Assembly (NCBI RefSeq): GCF_001279775.1
Contig: NZ_LGDG01000024.1
Coordinates: 1-51,987, forward strand
DNA from: Streptomyces sp. MMG1533
Lineage (GTDB): Bacteria > Actinomycetota > Actinomycetes > Streptomycetales > Streptomycetaceae
DNA length: 51,987 nt
Reading direction: 5' to 3'
Part shown: piece by piece, positions 35,681 through 43,485 of the stretch
How the letters are laid out: each line of letters opens with the position of its first letter
How positions within the stretch are numbered: the stretch's first letter is position 1
Program-made: the position numbers and the translations under genes
Notes under the pieces: generated by a model
Told to the model about the DNA's origin: nothing
What the model saw: only the letters and a program-made list of their open reading frames with translations
The model's database searches: none

Positions 35681-38600
35681 TCAGCTGTTCCTGGGGGCTC
35701 GACGCGTCACCTGTTCGGCGGGCGGCCGGATCACCCCGAGTTGGGCTGCGATCTCATGCAGGCACGCCGGCTCAAGGGCGGCCAGTGGGGCAATGACGTC
35801 CTCGGCGAAGCCGCGGGCCAGGGAGCGCTTGACCACGTCGACGGGCGGCGGGGAGGTGCGGGCCGCGGCGAGGGCCAGGCAGTAGGCGGCGTCGTCCTGC
35901 AGGTCGTCGATGAGGGGGAGGGCCTCGGTCAGGAGGCCTGCGTCGAGCATTGCTTTGACCATGTCGGTGAGGACGACCTCGGCCAGCACTTCGCTCAGCC
36001 GGCGGGCTTCGGCGTGGTAGCGATCCCAGAGGCGCAGGCGGACGACTGCTTCCAGCGGCACGGTTTGGGTCCCGTAGCCGGCGCCCGTGACCAGGGCCGC
36101 GTGCTGCAGCGTATCCAGAAGGCGGGTGAAATCCTCGGTGAGGCCGGTGGCCCGGCAGGCTGCGGTGAGCCAGGGACGGGCCCAGAGGCCGCTGTCCAGC
36201 GTGACGCCCGGGTCTGCGTTTCCGGCGAGTTGAGCCGTGACGTCGCGACACAGGGACTGGTGGCCGGCGTCGCACATCTCGACGATCATCGCGGCTGCCA
36301 GTTCCTGACAGCGGGCCAGGTCCTGCGGGGAGCTCGCGGGCATCGTCAGGGCCGTTTCGCGGATCAGGGAGATCGCCGAGAGGATGTCGTCCGCCAGCAG
36401 GTGCGCGCGCAGCTCGAGTGTGCGGCCGGGGAGGTCGGTCTTGGCGAGCCGGCGTGCCAGGTTGAGGGCCACGTCGGCGTGCCCGGCGCGGAGGTGGAGG
36501 GAGATGAGCTCGTGCGTGACGCGGGTACGCCAGCCGACCACGCTCGGGTCAGTCGACCTCTCGATGCCTTCGGTCACCTGGGCGATGAACAGGTCGAGAT
36601 CGGCTGAGCGGTGATCGCCGTGCGCCTCGACGGCCCTGGCGGCGTCCAGCAGGATGTCGATGCGGTCGAGCTGATCTGCCTCGAACCCCGCCGCGATCCC
36701 CAAGGCGTGGTCGAGGTGGCCAAGCCGGGCGGCTGCGCCTGCCACAGCCTGCGCCTCCCACTTGGCACGGGCGTCGTCGACGTCCTGCAGCACCGTGTGA
36801 AGGGCCAGTTCCAGGGCCGGCGTGGCCAGGTCCGTTCGTCCGGCGGTGCCGGCGGCCCGGGCGAAGGCCGCCAGGACGGTGGGCGGCGGCGTGTTCCTGG
36901 TCTCGTCCAGGGCCGCCTCCACCTCGCGCACCACGGGAGCGGCGTCCTGGGGCGTGTCGGAGTCGAGCAGCGCCAGGGCGATCTCGGTGAGGCGGGCCGC
37001 ACGGATGAAGGGAATGACGATGTCCTGGGCCAGGGAGACCGCCAGCGAGAGGTGGCCGTTGGCCAGGGCAGACGTTGCGGCGTCGGCGAGCAGCTCGTCG
37101 GAAGCTCCGGGCTGGCGAGGATCGAGGCCGTGGGCGGCGAGGGCGGCATAGGCGAGCTCGACAAGATCGAGACCGGGAGAGGACGAGGCGGGCAGGGCGA
37201 GCAGGTGGCGGGCCCGGTCCTCGTCCTGGTAGGGGGCCGATTCCACGAGTTCGGAGGCGGTGAACTCATGGTTCAGGGCGGTGAGGAGCACCTCGGGCAC
37301 GTTTCGACGGCCTCCCTTGGCGAAGTGCTCGCTGCAGGCGGTGAGGAGGGCTCGTTTCCTGCCGTCCCGGTCCAGATCGGCGAGGTGCTGGACGAGGCGG
37401 TCGAGGTCGCCGAGAGCGGCGAACGCCGGCGCGAGGAGGCCGCAGAAGTCGGGGCGGTCCTCGGCATCAGCGTGCTCGATGGCCTCCTCGATGAGGGGCC
37501 GTGTCAGCGCGGGATCGATCTCGGCCAGTGCGTCGGCGGCGGTGGTGAGGGACCAGCCTCGCTCGTCGCCGCTCTCGGTGATGGCTTCCCGAGCGAGATC
37601 GGCGGCGCCTGGTTCGCCGTGCCGCGCAAGCGCGAGGGCTGCGCGCACCGTATGTGGCATCCGCTCCAGGGGCAACCTCCCCGGTACGGCCATGGCTTCG
37701 TGGATGAGGTTCCGCGCCTCGGCGGGCCGGCTGTCCAGCAGGTGCTCGCCGATCGCCAGCAGAGCGTCGGCCCGCACGTAGACGTTCTGCAGGGTGCGGG
37801 CGAACTGGATGCCCTCCTCGGCTCGGCCGAGGCGTACCAGCAACAGCGGATACGTGGAGGGCACGGTGAAGTTGTCGTCCTCGATGCGCTTGCGGAGCAG
37901 CGACACCCGCGTCAGCAGGGTGAGGTCGCAGTCGGGAGCAGCCGCGAGGAGCCTTGCCGCGTTCGACAGTTCGGACAGCGCGGCCAGATCGCCGTCGGTC
38001 CGACGGCGGAGCAGGGCGCGGCGCGCGGGGGAGGCCAGGGCTGCCAGCGTCCGGCCGGCACCTTCGGTGAGCAGGAGGGTCGGGTACGCCTCGGTCAGGT
38101 AGTCCGGGGTGTCATCGGGCCAGCCGGCCGCGGCGAAGCCGAGGGCCCAGCCGTCGATGGCGGTGCGGGTATGGGTGAACTCCTCGGGTTCCAGGTCCTC
38201 CTGGACGGCGACGGCCAGGGTGTCGTGGGCGAGGGTGTACCGGGTCGGCGTACCGGGGCGCGGCTCCACGACCCGGGAGAGCCCCCGTTCCAGGGTCCGG
38301 CGGATCGCCAGCGCGGAGTCGTTGACGATCGAGGCGATGTCCCTGCTGCTCAGCGCGCCGCCGGCGACCGTCATCGTGGTCAGGACGGTGCGCGGGACAG
38401 GCTCGGCGAGTACGTGATCCAGCTCTTGGCGGGCGCGCAGGAGCAGGCTCGCCGCCGCGGGGAACGGTGTCAGCACCTGGCGGCGGCAGGTGCGCAGCGG
38501 GTGGCTGCCGTCCACGTCGAGCGGCACGTCAGAATGGCGGCTCGTCACCAGGACGTGTGCCGCCGGACCGAGAGCGGCCGGGAGCTGCGCGGCGATACTG

Positions 38601-39733
38601 GGCTCGGCCAGCTCGCGGTAGTCGTTCTCGTCCAGGCCGTCGACGAGCAGCAGCAGGGAACGTCCGGGGATCCGCATCGCGCGTCCCCAGAGGCTGAGGA
38701 AGGCGGCCGCGTCCGGTTCGGCGGGCGGGAACTCGCCCAGCAGGGCGGCGAGTTGGTCACACATGGCCCGGTGGAACTGCTGGACGCGCGTCTGCCCATC
38801 GCGCCGGGAGATGACGAACGACACCACGTCCAGCCCGGGGTGGGACCCCGTGGCGAAGCGGGTCACCAGCGAGGTCTTTCCGGCCCAAGGACCGGCGACG
38901 AGCACCAGGTAGGGGTCCGGCCCGGTGGCGAACGCCAGGAGGCCGGCGAGCTCCCGGTCGCGGCCGGTCAGTTCGGCGCACCGGGCTGCGTACTGGCGCA
39001 ACATGGCCTCGTAGGCCGGGCGACGCCGCTCCTGCCCGCGCAGGGGTTGCGGCACGACGCCGTGCGAGGCCAGCAGCTCACGTGCGGCGGTGGCACTCGG
39101 CTCGGGCTCGCGCTCGCCTTGCGCGCGCGGCTCGTACGCGCCGATCACCGCAGCCAGCCGCACGGCCTCCAGCCCGCCCGAGTGGGCCGACTCCACGACG
39201 ACGCCGACAGCCGACCCCTCACAGATGACGCCCGCGCCCGAGAAACCGCTCCAGTCGCGCGCTTCCAGGCGGCGGCCATCCGCCCGATGCAGCAGCAGGC
39301 GGCCCCGCTTCACACTCGACCCGAGCGGGATCATCCCGTCGATCTGGTCGCTGTCGCGCCAACTCGCCGTGTCCGTGTCCGTCCAGCTCTGATGGCGCGG
39401 AAAGCCGATCGCGGTGAACGGAAGCCGCCCGTCAGCCTCGTCCGGTACAACTCCGATGGCCATCGGAGCGACCTCGTCGAGGCGGAGGTCCGGAGCGAGT
39501 TCGACAAGCGCGACGTCCAGCCGGGCACCTCGCCACACCGTGCGGCCGGTGACGACGATCTCGTCGGGGGCTCCGCCGGACAGCCGCACCCTGACCGACC
39601 CACCGTCCTCGACCACATGCCCGGCCGTCACCACCAAGGACGGCGCCAGCCGCAGCCCCGAGCCGTACCCGGTGCCGCCGTCCTGCTCGACCAGGACCTC
39701 GGCGCACCGCCCGGCGAGCGAGTCCGCCACCAC
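35681..39733 (-). CDS. Trypsin-like peptidase fused to a STAND/NACHT-type P-loop NTPase with helical repeats
   Basis: 1350 aa from GTG 39733 (or the next GTG at 39730), five bases after the trypco2 stop; longer starts would read through the upstream gene. Residues 1-200 are a chymotrypsin-fold protease with the full triad: His39 in VVTAGHVVEDGG, Asp73 in RLDVALVEL, Ser165 in WSGFSGAGV. Residues 255-600 are a STAND-type NTPase: Walker A AGPWAGKTS (280-288), Walker B LLLLVDGLDENDY (about 360-372), then a winged-helix stretch TTMTVAGGALSSRDIASIVN. Residues 620-1350 are alpha-helical TPR/HEAT-like repeats. Such sensors are thought to bind a foreign trigger with the repeats and then activate the N-terminal effector by ATP-driven clustering; here the effector would be a protease. 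Confidence 0.85.
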   Translation of the reverse strand: MVADSLAGRCAEVLVEQDGGTGYGSGLRLAPSLVVTAGHVVEDGGSVRVRLSGGAPDEIVVTGRTVWRGARLDVALVELAPDLRLDEVAPMAIGVVPDEADGRLPFTAIGFPRHQSWTDTDTASWRDSDQIDGMIPLGSSVKRGRLLLHRADGRRLEARDWSGFSGAGVICEGSAVGVVVESAHSGGLEAVRLAAVIGAYEPRAQGEREPEPSATAARELLASHGVVPQPLRGQERRRPAYEAMLRQYAARCAELTGRDRELAGLLAFATGPDPYLVLVAGPWAGKTSLVTRFATGSHPGLDVVSFVISRRDGQTRVQQFHRAMCDQLAALLGEFPPAEPDAAAFLSLWGRAMRIPGRSLLLLVDGLDENDYRELAEPSIAAQLPAALGPAAHVLVTSRHSDVPLDVDGSHPLRTCRRQVLTPFPAAASLLLRARQELDHVLAEPVPRTVLTTMTVAGGALSSRDIASIVNDSALAIRRTLERGLSRVVEPRPGTPTRYTLAHDTLAVAVQEDLEPEEFTHTRTAIDGWALGFAAAGWPDDTPDYLTEAYPTLLLTEGAGRTLAALASPARRALLRRRTDGDLAALSELSNAARLLAAAPDCDLTLLTRVSLLRKRIEDDNFTVPSTYPLLLVRLGRAEEGIQFARTLQNVYVRADALLAIGEHLLDSRPAEARNLIHEAMAVPGRLPLERMPHTVRAALALARHGEPGAADLAREAITESGDERGWSLTTAADALAEIDPALTRPLIEEAIEHADAEDRPDFCGLLAPAFAALGDLDRLVQHLADLDRDGRKRALLTACSEHFAKGGRRNVPEVLLTALNHEFTASELVESAPYQDEDRARHLLALPASSSPGLDLVELAYAALAAHGLDPRQPGASDELLADAATSALANGHLSLAVSLAQDIVIPFIRAARLTEIALALLDSDTPQDAAPVVREVEAALDETRNTPPPTVLAAFARAAGTAGRTDLATPALELALHTVLQDVDDARAKWEAQAVAGAAARLGHLDHALGIAAGFEADQLDRIDILLDAARAVEAHGDHRSADLDLFIAQVTEGIERSTDPSVVGWRTRVTHELISLHLRAGHADVALNLARRLAKTDLPGRTLELRAHLLADDILSAISLIRETALTMPASSPQDLARCQELAAAMIVEMCDAGHQSLCRDVTAQLAGNADPGVTLDSGLWARPWLTAACRATGLTEDFTRLLDTLQHAALVTGAGYGTQTVPLEAVVRLRLWDRYHAEARRLSEVLAEVVLTDMVKAMLDAGLLTEALPLIDDLQDDAAYCLALAAARTSPPPVDVVKRSLARGFAEDVIAPLAALEPACLHEIAAQLGVIRPPAEQVTRRAPRNS

Positions 39734-39738
39734 AGGCC

Positions 39739-40050
39739 TCAGCGCGGGAGCTCGGGCAGCCGGTCGATGACCGACAGCGGCCGGCCGGCGTCGTCGGTGG
39801 GCGTAAGGGTCATCCGCACACGCTGTGTCCGGCCGCCGCTGCGCTTGCCGTCGGCGCCCGCCTCGACCACCCACAGCTTCAGCCCGCCGCGCCCGCCCGC
39901 CTCCCGCGTCATCGTGACCTCGAACTCCAGCTCCACGGCCCCGACGCCGAACTTGACCCCGCGGCCCGCCCCTTCCTGCTGTGCCGTCTCCAACTGATCG
40001 CGGAGTACGCGGATGTAGTCGGCCAGGGGCACGCCCTCGGGGTCGCTCAT
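39739..40050 (-). CDS. Trypsin-co-occurring domain protein (trypco2 family)
   Basis: 103 aa from ATG 40050 (SDPEGVPLADYIRVLRDQLE, then TAQQEGAGRGVKFGVGAVEL). EFEVTMTREAGGRGGLKLWV and VEAGADGKRSGGRTQRVRMT complete the small beta-rich trypco2 domain, followed by PTDDAGRPLSVIDRLPELPR. In conflict-system surveys this domain accompanies trypsin-NTPase proteins and is thought to be a protease partner, substrate or adaptor. The stop lies only five bases before the protease-NTPase start, so the two are co-translated. Family assignment is from recall of the motif pattern. Confidence 0.78.
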   Translation of the reverse strand: MSDPEGVPLADYIRVLRDQLETAQQEGAGRGVKFGVGAVELEFEVTMTREAGGRGGLKLWVVEAGADGKRSGGRTQRVRMTLTPTDDAGRPLSVIDRLPELPR

Positions 40051-40170
40051 CAGATGCTGCCTCCACGTATGTCGATATCCACAAGTCTGCCAGGCGGCTG
40101 CCTTGTTCGTATGCGAACCGGATTCGTTTGACCTTGACGCGCCCGCGCACCTCGTCGTGCTGCGCGGCCT

Positions 40171-40279
40171 GTTCAGCCCGCAGGAGACCACACCGGTGCG
40201 GACATCCGCGGCCACCCCGACGTGCTCGCCGCTCAACGCGGCGAACGCGCCCGCGTACGCAGTGAGAGAGGCATCGTAT
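40171..40279 (+). pseudogene. Transposase tail remnant, same family as the one at 7.4 kb
   Basis: Frame reads DHTGADIRGHPDVLAAQRGE, then RARVRSERGIV and a stop. HPDVLAAQR-x-ERAR-V-RSE matches the tail found at 7418-7700 (HPDILAAQRRERARIR-SEKGI). There is no other transposase sequence nearby. Confidence 0.5.
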
Positions 40280-40319
40280 GAGGAGGTCACCCCATCACTC
40301 AGGCAGCCTGAACCGCACC

Positions 40320-40820
40320 TCACGCCTCGGGCAGCAACCGCCCTTGACAGCGACGAACCGCATCATCAACGTCCGAGGTCAACAGTGTCGGCAGCAGCCG
40401 ACGCAGAGCCTCCGCCTGCTGCCGCAACCGCTTCGCCGCTGTCCGCGCGTTGACGGCTGACGTGGGCACATCCTGAAGCGTCCCGCATTCGAAGGCCACC
40501 CAGAGGGAGTCGAGCGACGCTGAGCGCGTGGCACCGCCGTCCCTCGACACACAAATCCTCGTGGTCACTTCCGGTTCACGCGGTCCCAGGTAAGAGATCT
40601 CGATCTGGAGTCCCGAGTGGTGGTGGTAAACCAAGCCGGACTCAAGCACCTCGGGCCCGACGAACCCCCCATCCGAGATCAAGAACGCGAACAATTCGCT
40701 ACCCTCACGCCGCACCATCTCCCGCGGATCAATACGCCGCCCCATCCTGCGAGTGTGCACCTCCAGCCCCTCGCACGGAACAACGCCATACCCGAGACCC
40801 CGGCGAACCCATGCGGTCAC
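40320..40820 (-). CDS. Hypothetical protein near the trypco2/protease genes
   Basis: 166 aa from GTG 40820 (TAWVRRGLGYGVVPCEGLEV). The body is RIDPREMVRREGSELFAFLI, SDGGFVGPEVLESGLVYHHH, GLQIEISYLGPREPEVTTRI and LDSLWVAFECGTLQDVPTSA, then a helical tail TAAKRLRQQAEALRRLLPTL. Coding potential is good. No domain I can name. It is on the same strand as, and 270 bp upstream of, the trypco2 gene, with the transposase fragment in between. An association with the module is possible but unproven. An internal ATG at residue 26 (GRRIDPREM) is an alternative start. Confidence 0.6.
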   Translation of the reverse strand: MTAWVRRGLGYGVVPCEGLEVHTRRMGRRIDPREMVRREGSELFAFLISDGGFVGPEVLESGLVYHHHSGLQIEISYLGPREPEVTTRICVSRDGGATRSASLDSLWVAFECGTLQDVPTSAVNARTAAKRLRQQAEALRRLLPTLLTSDVDDAVRRCQGRLLPEA

Positions 40821-40952
40821 AGCATCAGACGACTCCAGCCGGATCCACTACTCGGCGTCGTCATCACGGAAGCGTGGTCAGAACCAACCGGGACGCTCAG
40901 TCGCACGCGGCGCCCCACCCCATGAACGGACATAGGGCATATATTCGGACAC

Positions 40953-41150
40953 ATGGACGAGGTGCCCAGACGCATCGACCCCAGGATGGACCGGTTGTCC
41001 GTCGCACTCCGGCTGGGCTGCTCACCGGAGCAGATAGGCCCGTGCGCTCGCTGCCAAGGGCTGACTTGCCGATACGGACGAAACGCGCAGGTCGTGTGCC
41101 CCGCCTGCCGGGCGATCGACGAGCGGAACTCCAATAGCGCCTCCGCGTGA
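40953..41150 (+). CDS. Small zinc-ribbon-like protein (65 aa)
   Basis: MDEVPRRIDPRMDRLSVALR, then LGCSPEQIGPCARCQGLTCR and YGRNAQVVCPACRAIDERNS. CARC and CPAC, 15 residues apart, form a four-Cys zinc-binding pattern. The ATG lacks a strong ribosome site. It stands alone and could be a small transcriptional adaptor. Size and solitary position keep confidence modest. Confidence 0.45.
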   Translation: MDEVPRRIDPRMDRLSVALRLGCSPEQIGPCARCQGLTCRYGRNAQVVCPACRAIDERNSNSASA

Positions 41151-41725
41151 TCGCGAACGAGTCAGCCTGCGGTTGGCGCGGAGCCTTCACCGGCTGCATC
41201 CACCTCGCGCAATGTCCTCACGCGGCCGGACAGACCTGACCGGGTGGCGCCAGGCTCCTCGGTCCTGGCCCGTGTCGATGCAGGCGTCCGACCCATCCGT
41301 ACTTCCCGTGGGCCAAAGCGTCGCACCTCCTGTTCGGAGGTCCCGCCGTTCATCACGAGCGGATGTGGACCGGTCCGGTCGGCCACTGGTCCTGACGTAC
41401 GTCAGGACCAGTTCCACACCTGGTTGATACCGCCCGCGCATCCCCAGCCCTGCACCCTTTGGCCGTCCTGCCCGGAGGTGGCGGCCAGGGCGTCCGGACA
41501 GAAGCCGTCCGGGACGCTGACCTCGCCGTCGACGCTAGGCCGGCGTCCTCAACGACGCCCGCGCCGGGCGGCCCGCTCGTGCGCCTGGGTGTCCGAGGCC
41601 GTCATGCGGTCTGTCAGGCCGCAACGGCAGGGAGGCACTGAGGCATTGCCCTCCGGCACCCGGTTCCAGGGCGCTGAAACCATCGTGAAACCGCGCTGAA
41701 TGCGCCCTGCCGCAACCTCTGCGGC
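41151..41725. other. Interval before the drrAB-type operon
   Basis: 575 bp without a supported gene. It contains the 28-bp palindrome. The 41640-41725 part should contain the ABC operon promoter; no classical boxes stand out. Confidence 0.5.
41385..41412. promoter_or_regulatory. Perfect 28-bp palindrome
   Basis: Half-site ACTGGTCCTGACGT followed by its exact complement ACGTCAGGACCAGT with no spacer. Such length and perfection is unusual by chance. It is 313 bp upstream of the exporter ATPase gene. Spacerless dyads of this size are seen for TetR-type operators; as RNA it would also form a hairpin. Confidence 0.65.
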
Positions 41726-42697
41726 ATGACGACAACGACATCGCACTCACTCGCCATCGCGGCCAAGGGGCTGCGCAAGGCCTACGGGGACAAGACGGTC
41801 CTCGACGGCATCGACCTGGCGGTGCCGGCCGGCACGGTCTTCTCCCTGCTCGGGCCGAACGGTGCCGGCAAGACCACCGCCGTCAAGATCCTCTCCACCC
41901 TCATCACCGCCGACGCCGGCGACCTGCACGTCGGCGGCCACGACCTGGCCACCGACCCGCAGGCCGTACGCGCCGCCATCGGCGTCACCGGGCAGTTCTC
42001 CGCCGTCGACGGCCTGATCACCGGCGAGGAGAACATGCTCCTCATGGCGGACCTGCACCACCTCTCCCGCAGCGAGTGCCGGCGCACCTCCGCCGAACTC
42101 CTTGAGCGCTTCGACCTGGTGGAGGCCGCTAAGAAGCCCGTCTCCACCTACTCCGGCGGCATGAAGCGCCGCCTCGACCTCGCCATGACGCTGGTCGGCA
42201 ACCCGCGGATCATCTTCCTCGACGAACCGACCACCGGCCTCGACCCGCGCAGCCGCCACAACATGTGGCAGATCATCCGCGAGCTGGTCTCCGGCGGCGT
42301 CACCGTCTTCCTCACCACCCAGATACTGGAGGAGGCCGACGAACTCGCCGACCGCATCGCCGTGCTGAACGACGGCAAGATCGCCGCCGAGGGAAGCGCC
42401 AACGAGCTGAAGCGGCTCATCCCCGGCGGGCACGTGCGGCTCCGCTTCTCCGACCCGGCCGCGTACCAGTCCGCCGCCGCCGCGCTGCGCGAGGCCACCC
42501 GCGACGACGAGGCCCTGTCGCTGCAGATCCCCAGCGACGGCACCCAGCGCGAGCTGCGCGCCATCCTCGACTGGCTGGACTCGGCCGGCATCGAGGCGGA
42601 CGAGCTGACCGTGCACACCCCTGACCTCGACGACGTGTTCTTCGCCCTGACCGGCGGAACCACCGTCCCCGACCAGTCCAAGGAGACCGTCCGATGA
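41726..42697 (+). CDS. DrrA-type ABC transporter ATPase (drug/metabolite export)
   Basis: 323 aa. Walker A LLGPNGAGKTT (41-51), Q-loop GVTGQFSAVDGLITGEENML, signature YSGGMKRRLDLAMTL, Walker B IIFLDEPTTGLD, and the DrrA-type C-terminal extension (LRFSDPAAYQSAAAALREAT, then DLDDVFFALTGG). GQFSAVD replaces the usual GQ-x-x-x-[VL]-D pattern seen in daunorubicin-resistance ATPases. With the permease it makes a two-component exporter. The stop overlaps the permease ATG (ATGA). Confidence 0.92.
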   Translation: MTTTTSHSLAIAAKGLRKAYGDKTVLDGIDLAVPAGTVFSLLGPNGAGKTTAVKILSTLITADAGDLHVGGHDLATDPQAVRAAIGVTGQFSAVDGLITGEENMLLMADLHHLSRSECRRTSAELLERFDLVEAAKKPVSTYSGGMKRRLDLAMTLVGNPRIIFLDEPTTGLDPRSRHNMWQIIRELVSGGVTVFLTTQILEEADELADRIAVLNDGKIAAEGSANELKRLIPGGHVRLRFSDPAAYQSAAAALREATRDDEALSLQIPSDGTQRELRAILDWLDSAGIEADELTVHTPDLDDVFFALTGGTTVPDQSKETVR

Positions 42698-43485
42698 GCG
42701 CCCTCTCCCTCGCCGTCCGCGACTCGTCCACGATGCTGCGCCGCAACCTGCTGCACGTACGGCGCTACCCGTCCATGACCCTGAACCTGCTGCTCACGCC
42801 GATCATGCTGCTGCTGCTCTTCGTGTACGTCTTCGGAGGCGTGATGAGCGCTGGCATCGGTGGCGGCGGCGCGGACCGCTCCGCCTACATCGCCTACCTC
42901 GTCCCGGGCCTCCTGGTGATGACCATCGGCAGCACGGTGATCGGGGCCGCGGTGTCCGTCTCCATGGACATGACCGAGGGCCTCATCGCCCGCTTCCGTA
43001 CGATGGCGGTCTACCGCGGCTCCGTGCTCATCGGGCACGTCGTCGGCAGTGTGCTGCAGGTGCTCGCCAGCCTGGTCCTCGTCGGTGCCGTCGCCGTGGC
43101 CATCGGCTTCCGGTCCACGGACGCCACGGCCCTGGAGTGGCTGGCGGCGTTCGGACTGATCGCGCTGTTCGCCCTGGCGCTCACCTGGATCGCGGTCGGG
43201 ATGGGCATGGCCAGCCCGAACCCCGAGGCCGCCAGCAACATGGCAACGCCGCTGATCCTCCTCCCGCTCATCTCGAGCGCCTTCACCCCGGCCGACACGA
43301 TGCCGGGCTGGTTCCAGCCGATCGCCGAGTACCAGCCGTTCACGCCCGCCATCGAGACCCTGCGCGGCCTGCTGCTCGGCACCGAGATCGGCAACAACGG
43401 GTGGATCGCGATCGCCTGGTGCGTCGGCCTGGCCGCGCTCGGCTACCGCTGGTCGACATCACTGTTCAACCGCGACCCGAAGTAA
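42694..43485 (+). CDS. DrrB-type ABC-2 permease
   Basis: 263 aa, ATGA-coupled to the ATPase. Six hydrophobic segments with the ABC-2 pattern: YPSMTLNLLLTPIMLLLLFV, AYIAYLVPGLLVMTIGSTVI, MDMTEGLIARFRTMAVYRGS (coupling helix), then LFALALTWIAVGMGMASPNP and SAFTPADTMPGWFQPIAEYQ, with a terminal helix. The gene overlaps by 20 bp, tail to tail, with the BTAD regulator on the other strand. Confidence 0.9.
   Translation: MSALSLAVRDSSTMLRRNLLHVRRYPSMTLNLLLTPIMLLLLFVYVFGGVMSAGIGGGGADRSAYIAYLVPGLLVMTIGSTVIGAAVSVSMDMTEGLIARFRTMAVYRGSVLIGHVVGSVLQVLASLVLVGAVAVAIGFRSTDATALEWLAAFGLIALFALALTWIAVGMGMASPNPEAASNMATPLILLPLISSAFTPADTMPGWFQPIAEYQPFTPAIETLRGLLLGTEIGNNGWIAIAWCVGLAALGYRWSTSLFNRDPK

Noticed and set aside
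36611..39997. Very long plus-strand open frame opposite the protease-NTPase gene
   Set aside because: It is the antisense shadow of a high-GC gene whose own frame has catalytic motifs; the antisense translation is Gly/Arg/Val-rich with no domain.
41173..41699. Several open frames around the 28-bp palindrome
   Set aside because: No codon bias consistent with neighbours, no start with ribosome site, no recognisable domain.
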